NCBI RefSeq assembly: GCF_023721755.1
Contig: NZ_JAMDLH010000001.1
Coordinates: 682,001 to 746,000 of the forward strand
Source of the DNA: Pleomorphomonas sp. NRK KF1
Lineage (GTDB): Bacteria; Pseudomonadota; Alphaproteobacteria; Rhizobiales; Pleomorphomonadaceae
Length of the DNA stretch: 64,000 nucleotides
Direction of reading: 5' to 3'
This document shows positions 29,721-40,249 of this stretch, one piece after another. Position 1 is the first letter of the stretch. Each line of letters begins with the position of its first letter. The position numbers and the translations under genes are program-made. The notes below the pieces were generated by a model that worked only from the letters and a program-made list of their open reading frames with translations, made no database searches and had not been told where the DNA came from.

Positions 29721-31199
29721 TCAATGAGCGGCCGGCGTCGCCTGAACCATCAACCGGAAGCGGTCGCGAACACCATGCGGAACAACAGCCGCCGGCGCGA
29801 TCTCGGTCACCCCGAACGAGCGGCGCACGATGCTCCTGGCCTCGTCAAGGGATCCGATCACGCCGAGCCCCATCATCTGGAGCGCGGCGTTACCGAGGGC
29901 CGACGTTTCAACGGGGCCGGCGCTGACCGGAATGCCGCACGCATCGGCCGTAAGCTGATTGAGCAGAGCGTTTTTCGATCCGCCACCAATGATGCGGATG
30001 TGAGTCATCGGCCGGCCGGTCAGCGTTTCGAGTTCGTCCTTTACCCTGGCGTAGTCGAGGGCAAGGCTGTCGAAAACCGTTCGCGCCACCGCGCCGAGCC
30101 CCTCCGGCACCGGCTCGCCATGCTCGGCGGCAAGCGCCCGAATGGTGGCGGTCATGGAGGCGGGGTTGAGGAAGCGCGGATCGTCCGGATTGACGAGGGT
30201 CGTCCAGGCGGGCGCCGCCGCGGCGGCGGCCACAAGATCGCCGAACGCCGGTTCGCCGAACTCCTTGCGTACCCGCTGGATGAGCCAAAGGCCCATCAGG
30301 TTCTTGAGCACGCGGTAACGGCTACAAACGCCGCCCTCATTGCCGATGTTGAAGTCGAGCGCACGTTCTCCAACATAGGGAACCGAGCTTTCCAGCCCCA
30401 TCAGCGACCAAGTCCCGGACGACAGGAAAATCTCATCGTCCCCTCCGATCGGGGCGGCTGCAACCGCCGACGCGGTATCGTGGCCACCGGGCGCGATCAC
30501 GAGAACAGGGCGCCGCCCTTCCCGGCCGGTCATCGGCCCGAGTATCGTTCCCGGCTCCACCGGCTTTTTCATGAGACCCGGCCGGACGCCGGCGAGGTCT
30601 AGAAGATCGAGGTCCCAATCTCGCGTTGCGAGCGACAGAAGCTGGGAAGTGGTCGAGATCGAGAACTCGTTGGAGACGACCCCCGACAAGCGGAAGTGAA
30701 GATAGTCCGGCGTGAAAAGAAGGTGTCGGGCGGCTGCGAGCCACTCGGGATGCTCTTTCGCCGTGGCGCGCAGTTGATAGAGCGTGTTGTAGGGCTGGAA
30801 ATGGATGCCCGTGCGCCGGTAGATTTCCGCCGCCGGCATGATTGCCGTCACCTCGTCGATCATTCCGGCGGTGCGATCGTCGCGATAGGCAACCGAAACG
30901 CCAACCTGGCGCAGATCTTCGTCCAGCAGCACGTAGTCGACACCCCAGGTGTCGCAGCCGACGCTTTCGATCGGAGCCATTTCATCGGCGCGATCGATCC
31001 CGGCGCGGATTTCCCGGACGATCGCCTCGCTGTCCCAGCAATCGTACCCGGTTGCGAGATCGACACCGAGCGGCGTTTCAAAGCGATGGGCCTCCGTCAG
31101 CTCGATACGGTCGCCATCGAAGGAGGCCAGCATGACGCGCCCACTGCCGGCGCCGACGTCGACCGCCGCGACATCCACCCGCTGCTTTTCACCCAACAT
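29721..31199 (-). CDS. rhaB: Rhamnulokinase-type FGGY sugar kinase
   Basis: This 492-residue carbohydrate kinase of the FGGY family is closest to RhaB rather than FucK. It has VDVGAGSGRVMLA at residues 10-22, CDTWGVDYVLLDEDL, YRDDRTAGM, the FQPYNTLYQLRA block, FLSSGTWSLMGLES and RYRVLKNLMGLWLIQRV. It would phosphorylate L-rhamnulose, and some members also accept L-fuculose. No other rhamnose genes (rhaA, rhaD, rhaM) are near. It ends the minus-strand run from the GntR gene, 125 bases downstream. It may supply the missing kinase for the fucose operon at 12-17 kb; this is inference. Confidence 0.85.
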   Translation of the reverse strand: MLGEKQRVDVAAVDVGAGSGRVMLASFDGDRIELTEAHRFETPLGVDLATGYDCWDSEAIVREIRAGIDRADEMAPIESVGCDTWGVDYVLLDEDLRQVGVSVAYRDDRTAGMIDEVTAIMPAAEIYRRTGIHFQPYNTLYQLRATAKEHPEWLAAARHLLFTPDYLHFRLSGVVSNEFSISTTSQLLSLATRDWDLDLLDLAGVRPGLMKKPVEPGTILGPMTGREGRRPVLVIAPGGHDTASAVAAAPIGGDDEIFLSSGTWSLMGLESSVPYVGERALDFNIGNEGGVCSRYRVLKNLMGLWLIQRVRKEFGEPAFGDLVAAAAAAPAWTTLVNPDDPRFLNPASMTATIRALAAEHGEPVPEGLGAVARTVFDSLALDYARVKDELETLTGRPMTHIRIIGGGSKNALLNQLTADACGIPVSAGPVETSALGNAALQMMGLGVIGSLDEARSIVRRSFGVTEIAPAAVVPHGVRDRFRLMVQATPAAH

Positions 31200-31324
31200 G
31201 ACCGCCTCCTCCCCAACCCATGGCGAACCTAGGTTCGAGGCGGCCTCGCCGTCAATCAAACTTGGCGGTTTTCAGCAGAAAGTATCAATATGTTGCAAGA
31301 CGGATCATTTCTCGCAACCAAACC

Positions 31325-32005
31325 TCACGAGAACAGGAAGCCGAACTGATCCCGAACCCGTGGCAATGCCTTGAGAATTCCATCCAGATGAACCTTGAGC
31401 GCAACCTCGGCCCGATCGGCATCGCGGCAATCGATGGCGTCGACAATCCGCCGATGCTCATCGACCAGTTTCGGCAAGGTCTCCGGGAGCGGCAAGGTCA
31501 GATGACACACCCGATCCATGTGCGCCTTGATGGTGGCCAGGGTTTCCCAGGCGGTCGGGAAGCCGGCCCCCTCCGAAAGAGCGGCGTGGAAAGCCTCGTC
31601 TTCCCGCTGAAAAGCGTAGTGAGAATGTGCTGCGGCAAGGTCTGCCTGCCGCTCGAGAATGCCATCCATCCGTTGACGAACCTCGGGGGCAAATGACACG
31701 CAGGCCCGGCGCACCACGGCGACCTCGATCGACTCACGGACGAAGCGAGCCTGACGCATCAGATCGAGCGATATCTTGGCGACAAACGTCCCCCTTCGCG
31801 GCTGGATACCCACGAGCCCCGCCTTGCCAAGATTGATCAAAGCCTCGCGCACCGGTTGCCGCGACACGCCATAACGATCGGCGAGTTCCTTTTCCGACAG
31901 CGAAGCTCCCGGCTGAATCTCAAGCGTGATGATTGCCTTGCGCAGCTCGCGCTCGACACGCCGCGCTGCCGAGTCCTCGGAACCGTCCGGGAGAACCGCT
32001 GTCAT
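31325..32005 (-). CDS. GntR-family regulator, FadR/FCD subfamily
   Basis: This 226-residue regulator has a winged helix at residues 15-75 (LSEKELADRYGVSRQPVREALINLGKAGLVGIQPRRGTFV) and an all-helical FCD ligand domain with the metal-binding Asp/His pattern (EDEAFHAAL, LVDEHRRIVDAI, ALKVHLDGI). FCD regulators usually bind organic or sugar acids. It is divergent from the hydratase and TRAP genes and a palindrome lies between them, so it is probably their repressor. ATG at 32005 is preferred over GTG at 32014. Confidence 0.88.
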   Translation of the reverse strand: MTAVLPDGSEDSAARRVERELRKAIITLEIQPGASLSEKELADRYGVSRQPVREALINLGKAGLVGIQPRRGTFVAKISLDLMRQARFVRESIEVAVVRRACVSFAPEVRQRMDGILERQADLAAAHSHYAFQREDEAFHAALSEGAGFPTAWETLATIKAHMDRVCHLTLPLPETLPKLVDEHRRIVDAIDCRDADRAEVALKVHLDGILKALPRVRDQFGFLFS

Positions 32006-32071
32006 TTCTGGCACCCGCTTTCTACATCCGCAGTCAAAAAGTCGGTATCCGTTTTTCTAGCTCGACATCTG

Positions 32072-32090
32072 CCATACCACATCGGTATGG
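32072..32090. promoter_or_regulatory. Probable operator of the GntR regulator
   Basis: CCATACC-ACATC-GGTATGG has perfect seven-base arms with a five-base spacer in the 172-base divergent region. The size and symmetry fit FadR-subfamily GntR operators, and it lies 67 bases from the regulator start and 88 bases from the hydratase start. Confidence 0.7.
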
Positions 32091-32177
32091 TACAGAAAAC
32101 GCCACCCTTAGGCCCGGTAAGACCATTTGCTCGCCGACCGGCTTCAAGGACCAACGGCCGTCAGGGGAACACCAAGC

Positions 32178-32993
32178 ATGAGGCTGCAGGAAGCCGACGT
32201 CGACCGTATCGCCACGCAGTTCGTCGAAGCGCGCCGCGCCGCCGTAGCGCTCGACGCGTTTCCAGGCGCTCTTCCCGAAACGCTGACCGACGCCTATCGC
32301 GTTCAGGAGCGGGCGATCGCCTTGAGCGGGCGGGCCGTTGCCGGTTGGAAGGTGGCCGGTATTCGTCCCGATCTGCGCGGAACGCTTGGCGCCAGCCGTC
32401 TCGCCGGCCCGATCATGTCCGGCAACATCCAGCATCTACCCAACGGCGGCACCGTCCGGATGCCGGTATTCGCCGGAGGCTTCGCCGCGCTGGAGGCCGA
32501 GTTCGTCGCCGTCTTCGCCCGCGACCTCCTGCCTGTCGACGAAGCCTTTACCGCTGAATCCATTACGGAGGCACTGTCCGGCCTGCACGCCGGCTCGGAA
32601 ATCGCCTCAAGCCCGTTGGCGACCCTCAACGATCTCGGCCCCACTGCCGTGGTTTCGGACCACGGCAATAACGCCGGTGCCGTCGTCGGGCCCGAGATTC
32701 CCGGCTGGCGCACTGCCGAACTGTCGACGCTGACCTCGCGCATGATCGTCAACGGCAGTGTCGCCGGCGAAGGCTCGGCGGCCAATGTCATGGGCGGACC
32801 GATCGCCGCCTTGCAGTTCCTGGCCGAGCATCTGGCGACGCGGGGGCGGCATCTGAGAGCCGGCGACATCGTGCTGACCGGCATGACCACCGGCATACAT
32901 CAGGTCGTTCCCGGCGATCGGGGACGCATCGAGTTCTCGGGCGCAGCCGCCTGCGACATCGAGGTTTTCGGCGCCCTTCCGACCGGTCTCTGA
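32178..32993 (+). CDS. 2-keto-4-pentenoate hydratase-like enzyme (FAH superfamily)
   Basis: This 271-residue enzyme belongs to the MhpD-type hydratases in the fumarylacetoacetate hydrolase superfamily. Family blocks are DAYRVQERAIAL and GWKVAG near residues 40-60, EAEFVAVFARDL with metal-binding glutamates near 100-110, and GDIVLTGMTTGIHQVVPGD near the end. These enzymes act on 2-oxo-4-enoic or 2-keto-3-deoxy acids. The gene is divergent from the GntR regulator and lies 130 bases before a TRAP transporter for a carboxylate. The substrate is probably the transported acid or its product, not aromatic ring-cleavage intermediates, since no ring-cleavage genes are near. Confidence 0.8.
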   Translation: MRLQEADVDRIATQFVEARRAAVALDAFPGALPETLTDAYRVQERAIALSGRAVAGWKVAGIRPDLRGTLGASRLAGPIMSGNIQHLPNGGTVRMPVFAGGFAALEAEFVAVFARDLLPVDEAFTAESITEALSGLHAGSEIASSPLATLNDLGPTAVVSDHGNNAGAVVGPEIPGWRTAELSTLTSRMIVNGSVAGEGSAANVMGGPIAALQFLAEHLATRGRHLRAGDIVLTGMTTGIHQVVPGDRGRIEFSGAAACDIEVFGALPTGL

Positions 32994-33123
32994 CCGGTCG
33001 TTTGCTTTGTGAAACGGACCCGCCGCACGGTTGAGGAGCCACGGCGATCGGTTCGAGGGGGCTGTGCCCGCCAGCTGTCATCGCGGGCGACGCGGCTGAT
33101 GACGCCGCCAAAGGGAGGAAGGC

Positions 33124-34098
33124 ATGAAGCGAGGATTCACCTGCGTTCTCGGTGTCGTCGGAGCCGTCGGGCTCGCAAGCACCGCCATGGCCGATACGAT
33201 CACGTTCAAGGCCGCCGACGTTCACCCGGACGGTTATCCGACCGTCGAGGCCGTGATCTACATGGGCAAGCTGGTCGAGGAGAGGACCGGCGGGCGCATC
33301 AAGATCCAGGAGTTCAACAACGGCGTTCTCGGCTCGGAAAAGGACACCATCGAGCAGACGCAGTTCGGCGTTATCGATTTCAACCGCGTCTCCACCGCGC
33401 AGTTCAACAACGTGGTGCCCGAAACGTCGGTGCTCGGTCTGCCCTTTGTGTTCAAGTCGGTCGACCATATGCATCATGTCGTCGACGGACCGATCGGCGA
33501 GGAAATCCTCAAGGCGTTCGAGGCCAAGGGCCTGGTCGCCCTCTGCTACTATGACTCCGGCGCCCGATCGATCTACACCAAGAAACCCATCGCCTCGATC
33601 GACGACCTCAAGGGTCTCAAGCTGCGCGTCCAGCAGTCGGACATGTGGGTCGCCACGGCCGAGGCCATGGGAACCAACCCGACGCCAATGCCGTTCGGCG
33701 AGGTCTACTCGGGCCTGCAGACCGGCGTCATCGACGGCGCCGAGAACAACTGGCCGTCCTATGAGTCCACCCGCCACTTCGAGGTCGCCCAGCACTACAC
33801 GCTGACCGAGCACTCCTTGCAGCCGGAAGTGCTGGTCATGGCCAAGTCGAGCTATGACAAGCTCTCGGCAGAGGATCAGGCGGTCATCCGCCAGGCGGCA
33901 AAGGACAGCGTTCCCAAGATGCGCGAGCTGTGGGCGGCCCGCGAGAAGGCTTCGGAAGCCAAGGTGCGTGAAGGCGGGGCGATCGTGGCTCAGATCGACA
34001 AGGCCCCGTTCATCGAGGCAATGAAGCCTGTCTACGACAAGTTCATCACCGATCCGAAGTTGAAGGATCTCGTCGCGCGCATCCAGGCCACCGAGTAA
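33124..34098 (+). CDS. TRAP transporter substrate-binding protein (DctP family)
   Basis: This 324-residue periplasmic protein has a signal peptide cleaved near residue 23 (AMA-DT) and the DctP fold. The conserved arginine that grips the ligand carboxylate is in LKGLKLRVQQSDMW near residue 168, and VIDGAENNWPSY is the usual hinge-region block. AGGGAGGAAGG precedes the ATG. With the DctQ and DctM genes it forms a sodium-driven importer of a carboxylic acid, probably a sugar acid given the FCD regulator and hydratase upstream. Confidence 0.92.
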   Translation: MKRGFTCVLGVVGAVGLASTAMADTITFKAADVHPDGYPTVEAVIYMGKLVEERTGGRIKIQEFNNGVLGSEKDTIEQTQFGVIDFNRVSTAQFNNVVPETSVLGLPFVFKSVDHMHHVVDGPIGEEILKAFEAKGLVALCYYDSGARSIYTKKPIASIDDLKGLKLRVQQSDMWVATAEAMGTNPTPMPFGEVYSGLQTGVIDGAENNWPSYESTRHFEVAQHYTLTEHSLQPEVLVMAKSSYDKLSAEDQAVIRQAAKDSVPKMRELWAAREKASEAKVREGGAIVAQIDKAPFIEAMKPVYDKFITDPKLKDLVARIQATE

Positions 34099-34111
34099 CC
34101 ACAACAGCCAA

Positions 34112-34166
34112 GGGCCGGCACCGCCGGCCCGAACCACGCCGCCGCCCTGCCACGAGCCGGGCGGCG
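34112..34166 (+). terminator. Tandem hairpins between dctP-type and dctQ-type genes
   Basis: GGGCCGGC-ACC-GCCGGCCC (34112-34130) and CGCCGCCC/GGGCGGCG (34140-34166) follow the binding-protein gene. They lack T tracts. They probably stabilise the upstream message and lower expression of the permeases. Confidence 0.6.
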
Positions 34167-34194
34167 TTCGGCGCGTCAGGATCTCGGTGAAGCC

Positions 34195-34731
34195 ATGAAG
34201 ACCCGACAAAACTTGCTTTTCCACCTTATCGACAGGCTGGCCAAAGCGACGTTGGTCGCGGCCGGTATCGCGCTTGTGCTGATGACCATTGTCGTCGGCG
34301 CCCAGGTGTTCAGCCGCTACGTTCTCAACTTCTCGCTGACCTTCGCCGAACCGATGGCGATCCAGCTGATGGGCTGGTTCATCTTTCTCGGCGCGGCGGT
34401 CGGCGTTCGGGAGAACTTTCACCTCGGGCTCGATCTCTTGCGTTACCTGGCGCCGCCGTCGGTCAACCGCCTGCTCGACACGGTTTCCCTGACGCTCATC
34501 GCCGTCTTCGGCCTGTTCATTTCCTGGTACGGGTTTCAGCTTGCCGCCCGAACCTGGGATACGCTGATCCCGGGTCTCGGCATTACCGGCGCGACCGACT
34601 TCCTGCCGTTGATCTGTTCGGGATTGTTGTTCACGCTGTTCGCCGTCGAACGGATCATTCGGCTGCATTTCGGAGCGAACGGCTCCGGGGCCGACATCTC
34701 TGAAACCGCGCAGCCGGGGGATGCATCCTGA
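34195..34731 (+). CDS. TRAP transporter small permease (DctQ family)
   Basis: This 178-residue membrane protein has four transmembrane segments, the DctQ pattern. The block FSRYVLNFSLTFAEPMAIQLMGWFIFLGAAVGVRENFHLGLDLL is typical. It joins the large subunit in the membrane complex. Its stop overlaps the dctM start by one base (TGATG), so the two are translationally coupled. Confidence 0.88.
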   Translation: MKTRQNLLFHLIDRLAKATLVAAGIALVLMTIVVGAQVFSRYVLNFSLTFAEPMAIQLMGWFIFLGAAVGVRENFHLGLDLLRYLAPPSVNRLLDTVSLTLIAVFGLFISWYGFQLAARTWDTLIPGLGITGATDFLPLICSGLLFTLFAVERIIRLHFGANGSGADISETAQPGDAS

Positions 34732-36011
34732 TGGAACTCTGGATCCTGTTCGGCTCTTTCGTGGGCCTTCTCGTGCTCGGCACGCCCATCGCCTTCTGCC
34801 TGGCGATCTCGTCCCTGTTCACCATTCTCTACCTGGGCATGCCGCCGGTCATCGTCGTTCAGCGGCTCAACTCCGGCATCAGCTCCTTCGCGCTTCTGGC
34901 CATCCCCTTCTTCATCTATGCCGGTGACGTCATGGCGCGCGGCGGCATCGCCGAGAAGCTGGTGCGGCTGGCCGCCTCGATGGTCGGGCATACGCGCGGG
35001 GGGCTGGGACAGGTCAACATCGTCGCCTCGACCATGTTCGGCGGCGTCTCCGGGTCGGCCGTTGCCGATGCCTCGGCGGTTGGCGGTCTGATGATCCCGC
35101 AGATGAAGAAGCGCGGCTATGACGTCGACTACGCGGTGAACATCACCTCCGTCGGCGCCATCATCGCGCTGTTGATCCCGCCGTCGCACAACATGATCAT
35201 CTATTCGATCTCGGCCGGCGGCAAGATTTCCATCGCCGACCTGTTCACGGCGGGCGTCATACCCGGTCTGCTGCTGGCCGCCTCGCTCATGATCGCCGCC
35301 TATTGGGTTGCTCGGCGTCGCGGCTATCCGGCCGAACTCTTCCCCGGCTGGCACAGGATCGGCCCGATCGTCCTGAACGCCATCCCCGGCATCCTGTTGA
35401 TCGCCATCATCTTCGGCGGCGTCCGTTCGGGCATTTTCACGGCGACGGAGAGCTCCTGCATCGCGCTGATCTATGCGCTGCTCATCACACTGCTCGTCTA
35501 TCGATCGATGAGCTGGGAAGACTTCCGAGAGGCAACGCTGGGGGCGGTGCGAACCACCGCCATGGTGCTGATGGTCATCGGTTCGGCGGCTTCGTTCGCC
35601 TGGCTCCTGGCACTGCTGCAGGTACCTGCTGCGATGGTCGCCGCCATGCAGGCGGTGTCGGAAAACCCGCTCGTCATATTTCTGCTGCTGAACCTGATCC
35701 TGCTGGTGCTTGGTTGCTTCATGGACATGGCGCCGCTGATCATCATCACGACGCCGATCTTCCTGCCGGTGGTCACCGCCTTCGGCATGGACCCGGTTCA
35801 GTTCGGCGCCATACTGATCCTCAACCTCGGCATCGGACTGTGTACGCCTCCGGTCGGTTCCGTGCTGTTCGTCACCTGTGCCATCGCCAAGATCCCGATC
35901 CTGCAGGCCGCTCGCACCATCTGGCCGTTCTATGTAGCCGCCTTCCTGGTGCTGATGATCGTCACCTACGTTCCAGCCGTCTCGCTGTGGCTGCCGCGCC
36001 TGTTCCACTGA
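34731..36011 (+). CDS. TRAP transporter large permease (DctM family)
   Basis: This 426-residue membrane protein has about 12 hydrophobic segments and is full length for DctM. Diagnostic blocks are LLAIPFFIYAGDVMARGGIAEKLVRLA, STMFGGVSGSAVADASAVGG and TPIFLPVVTAFGMDPVQFGAILILNLGIGLCTPPVG. It carries out sodium-coupled transport of the ligand delivered by the binding protein. It is the last gene of the operon and converges on cysE with a shared hairpin. Confidence 0.94.
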   Translation: MELWILFGSFVGLLVLGTPIAFCLAISSLFTILYLGMPPVIVVQRLNSGISSFALLAIPFFIYAGDVMARGGIAEKLVRLAASMVGHTRGGLGQVNIVASTMFGGVSGSAVADASAVGGLMIPQMKKRGYDVDYAVNITSVGAIIALLIPPSHNMIIYSISAGGKISIADLFTAGVIPGLLLAASLMIAAYWVARRRGYPAELFPGWHRIGPIVLNAIPGILLIAIIFGGVRSGIFTATESSCIALIYALLITLLVYRSMSWEDFREATLGAVRTTAMVLMVIGSAASFAWLLALLQVPAAMVAAMQAVSENPLVIFLLLNLILLVLGCFMDMAPLIIITTPIFLPVVTAFGMDPVQFGAILILNLGIGLCTPPVGSVLFVTCAIAKIPILQAARTIWPFYVAAFLVLMIVTYVPAVSLWLPRLFH

Positions 36012-36026
36012 ACCCGAAACGACGAA

Positions 36027-36051
36027 GGCGGCCCGGACCATCCGAGCCGCC
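36027..36051. terminator. Hairpin between dctM-type gene and cysE
   Basis: An 11-base-pair stem with one mismatch and a three-base loop (GGCGGC...CGGA-CCA-TCCG...GCCGCC) lies between the convergent genes. Confidence 0.65.
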
Positions 36052-36086
36052 CTCGATATCGTGCACGCACATCGGCAGCCCGTCGA

Positions 36087-36953
36087 TCAGATCACCCAGG
36101 TGAAAGCGGAGTAATCGCGCTCGGTGAGCATCTGGTCCATGTTGCGGGCCGGATTGGCGGGCGCATCGCCCAGTATGATGCGGGCCGGCGTACCCACCGC
36201 CGTCGAGTGAGCGGGCACGGTGGTCGTCACCAGCGAGCCGGCAGCGACCTTGGAATAGGCGCCGATTTCCACCGGGCCGAAGATCTGGGCGCCGGCGCCG
36301 ATCATCACGCCGGTCCGGATTGTCGGATGGCGCTTGCCCGTGTGCGTCCCGGTGCCGCCCAGCGTCACGTCCTGCAGGATGGACACCTCGTCCTCGATTT
36401 CGGCGGTCTCGCCGATCACGACACCGGTGGCATGGTCGATGAAGATGCCCTGCCCGATCTTGGCTCCAGGATGAATGTCGGTCTGGAACACCGACGACGA
36501 GCGGCTTTGCAACACCAGGGCCATGTCGCGCCGGCCGACCCGCCACAAGTGATGGGCGATCCGATGGGCCTGGATGGCCGAGAAGCCCTTGAAGAACAGG
36601 AAGGGCTCGATCAGGCGACCCGACGCCGGATCGCGCTCGACCACCGCCTTGAGATCGGCATGCACGGCATCCAGAATGCCCGGCTCGGCGTCGAGTACCT
36701 TCAATATGGTTCGGGCGATGACCTCGGGAGCGAGTTCGTCCCCGGCGAGCCTCTGACCGAGGCGGTAGGCAAGCGCCGTCGCAAGGTCGGGCTGTTCGAC
36801 AATGGTGGCGGCGAGAAGCGACGTGAGCGCCGGCTCGCGCACCATGGCCGCCTCCGCCTCGCCCTTTAGGCGATGCCAGTAGAGGTCGATGGCCGACGAC
36901 CGGCCAGTCGCAACCTCGCCTGACCAAAGTCTCGACGCCCTGTCCATGGCCAT
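36087..36953 (-). CDS. cysE: Serine O-acetyltransferase
   Basis: This 288-residue enzyme makes O-acetylserine for cysteine synthesis. It has the CysE N-terminal helical domain (ALTSLLAATIV, LAYRLGQRL) and a C-terminal left-handed beta-helix with hexapeptide repeats. The active-site histidines are in FLFFKGFSAIQAHRIAHHLW and HPGAKIGQGIFIDHATGVVIGE. The C terminus ends in Ile, as needed to dock in CysK (here TWVI). A GTG immediately before the ATG at 36953 is an alternative start. It is transcribed alone. Confidence 0.93.
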   Translation of the reverse strand: MAMDRASRLWSGEVATGRSSAIDLYWHRLKGEAEAAMVREPALTSLLAATIVEQPDLATALAYRLGQRLAGDELAPEVIARTILKVLDAEPGILDAVHADLKAVVERDPASGRLIEPFLFFKGFSAIQAHRIAHHLWRVGRRDMALVLQSRSSSVFQTDIHPGAKIGQGIFIDHATGVVIGETAEIEDEVSILQDVTLGGTGTHTGKRHPTIRTGVMIGAGAQIFGPVEIGAYSKVAAGSLVTTTVPAHSTAVGTPARIILGDAPANPARNMDQMLTERDYSAFTWVI

Positions 36954-37102
36954 CACTCGAACACTCGAATAACTTGATTTCTACACGAAATTTTATACGA
37001 AAGTCGCATCCAAGCCAAAGCATGGCGTTGTCGCTCAGCGACAATGATCGGAAGTTCGTTCTATAAAACCTGGCGATGTTGGAACTTTGTTCCGTTATCG
37101 GA

Positions 37103-38020
37103 TCACCCAGGAGATGACGATACCTTGGCCGGACCAACGGGCTGGAAGTGGCGGCGCTGTCGACGGAAGCTTTCGACGAGGTAGCGCCGGCAGGCCGCGA
37201 TGGCGGCAATCGATGTCGCGCCGGGGTGGCCCACCAGCCAATAGGTACGAGAGAAGCTCACTTCCGGCAGCACCCGGACAAGCCCTGTCGCGTCAAGCGC
37301 CATGAAATCGTGCAGCACGCCGATGCCGGCGCCGGCACAGATCGCCTCGAACTGGCTGGTCGCACCGGCGCAGCGGTAGAGGCGTTTCGAGTAGGCCTGC
37401 AAGGTGGCCGCATAGTCGAGCGCCGACGAGAAGGTGTAGTCGTCGATGCCGGTGACGAGACGATGGCCGGCGAGATCGTCGAGGCTCGCAGGCGAACCAT
37501 GGTTGGCGAGATACTCCTCGGCCGCATAAACGCCCAGCGTGTAGTCGACGAGCTTCGTCGCCACGAGGCGACCCGTTGTCGGTCGAGACAGCTCGATGAC
37601 GAGATCGGCCTCGCGCCGCGACACCGAGAACTTCACCGGCAACGGAACGAGCTCCACGAGCACCCCGGGGTGCTGCGCGGCGAACAATCCCAGCTCGCGG
37701 GCGAGAAAGCTGTTTCCAAGACCGTCGGGCGCGCCGACGCGGACGGTGCCGGTGATCTCGGTCTCACCGGACGACACCGCCGCGAGCGCCGCTCGCGTCT
37801 CGATCTCGATGCGCTCGGCCAGCGGAATCAAGCGCTCGCCGGCTTCGGTCAACACGCAGCCGGTCGGTCGCCGTTCGAACAGAGCCGCGCCAAGCTCCGC
37901 CTCCAGCGCATCGAGACGGCGCGCCACGGTGGTGTGGTTGACACCCAGCCTGCGCGCCGCGGCCGAAAGCTGTCCGCTACGGGCGACGGCGAGAAACACG
38001 CGAAAATGATCCCAATCCAT
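37103..38020 (-). CDS. LysR-family transcriptional regulator
   Basis: This 305-residue regulator has the winged helix at residues 1-60 ([40 protein letters not shown]). The VNHTTVARR recognition helix and shorter effector domain place it in the group often found divergent from methylmalonate-semialdehyde dehydrogenase genes, as here. It is 120 bases from mmsA on the opposite strand and probably controls it. In the gap TTGC-CGC-GCAA (near 38073) and an AT-rich ATTAATGCACAATGG are candidate binding sequences, but neither is decisive. Confidence 0.88.
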   Translation of the reverse strand: MDWDHFRVFLAVARSGQLSAAARRLGVNHTTVARRLDALEAELGAALFERRPTGCVLTEAGERLIPLAERIEIETRAALAAVSSGETEITGTVRVGAPDGLGNSFLARELGLFAAQHPGVLVELVPLPVKFSVSRREADLVIELSRPTTGRLVATKLVDYTLGVYAAEEYLANHGSPASLDDLAGHRLVTGIDDYTFSSALDYAATLQAYSKRLYRCAGATSQFEAICAGAGIGVLHDFMALDATGLVRVLPEVSFSRTYWLVGHPGATSIAAIAACRRYLVESFRRQRRHFQPVGPAKVSSSPG

Positions 38021-38140
38021 GCCTTCACATTAATGCACAATGGTTTTCCAAGCCAGCATATTGCCGCGCAACCCGGTCTTGGTGTTCTATCACCTCAAGC
38101 GAGCAGGACAGCTCAATTCAACCAGAGGGAAATAAGGAAA

Positions 38141-39640
<1,500 letters not shown>

Positions 39641-40249
39641 TCAGAGCGGGCCGAGCGGGGCGGTAACATGCCGCCCTGCCCGCCCAGGCAAGCGGGACAG
39701 GAAGTTGGCGAACACTCGATAGCCACCTTCGGTGAGCACGCTTTCCGGATGGAACTGCACGCCGAACGTCGGATTCTCCACGTGTTCGACCGCCATGACA
39801 TCGCCGCCCTCGCTCCGTGCCGTGACGCGGAGCGGCGTTCCCGCCGGCACATCGATGGCCAGCGAATGGTAGCGCCCGACAAGGAGCGGGCTCGGAAGTC
39901 CTGAGAACAGCCCGGTCCCTTCATGGGTGATCGACGACGACCGCCCGTGCATCGGCTCACGCGCCCGAACGATCCTCGCCCCGAATGCCGCTCCGATGCA
40001 CTGATGCCCCAGGCAAATGCCGAGGATCGGCAGACGGCCAGAAAGCATGCGCACCGCATCCGTCGAAACGCCCGCCTCGCCGGGTCCGCAGGGGCCGGGG
40101 CTTATCACCACGGCCTCCGCGCCGAGAGTGACGATCCCAGCCACATCGATCGCATCGTTGCGCAGCACGGTCACCTCCTCGCCGAGTTCGACGAGATAAC
40201 GGGCGACATTGCCGACGAAGCTGTCGTAGTTGTCCAAGACGACGATCAC
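39641..40249 (-). CDS. pabA: Aminodeoxychorismate/anthranilate synthase glutaminase component
   Basis: This 202-residue class I glutamine amidotransferase supplies ammonia to PabB for p-aminobenzoate (folate) synthesis. The catalytic Cys79 is in GICLGHQCIG, the oxyanion block PGPCGPGEAG is at 51-60, and the His/Glu pair is in VQFHPESVLTEGG. The start is a GTG whose last bases form the pabB stop (GTGA), so the two are coupled. The PIKGT motif of the partner supports pabA rather than trpG. Its stop codon directly abuts that of the convergent mmsA gene. Confidence 0.9.
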   Translation of the reverse strand: MIVVLDNYDSFVGNVARYLVELGEEVTVLRNDAIDVAGIVTLGAEAVVISPGPCGPGEAGVSTDAVRMLSGRLPILGICLGHQCIGAAFGARIVRAREPMHGRSSSITHEGTGLFSGLPSPLLVGRYHSLAIDVPAGTPLRVTARSEGGDVMAVEHVENPTFGVQFHPESVLTEGGYRVFANFLSRLPGRAGRHVTAPLGPL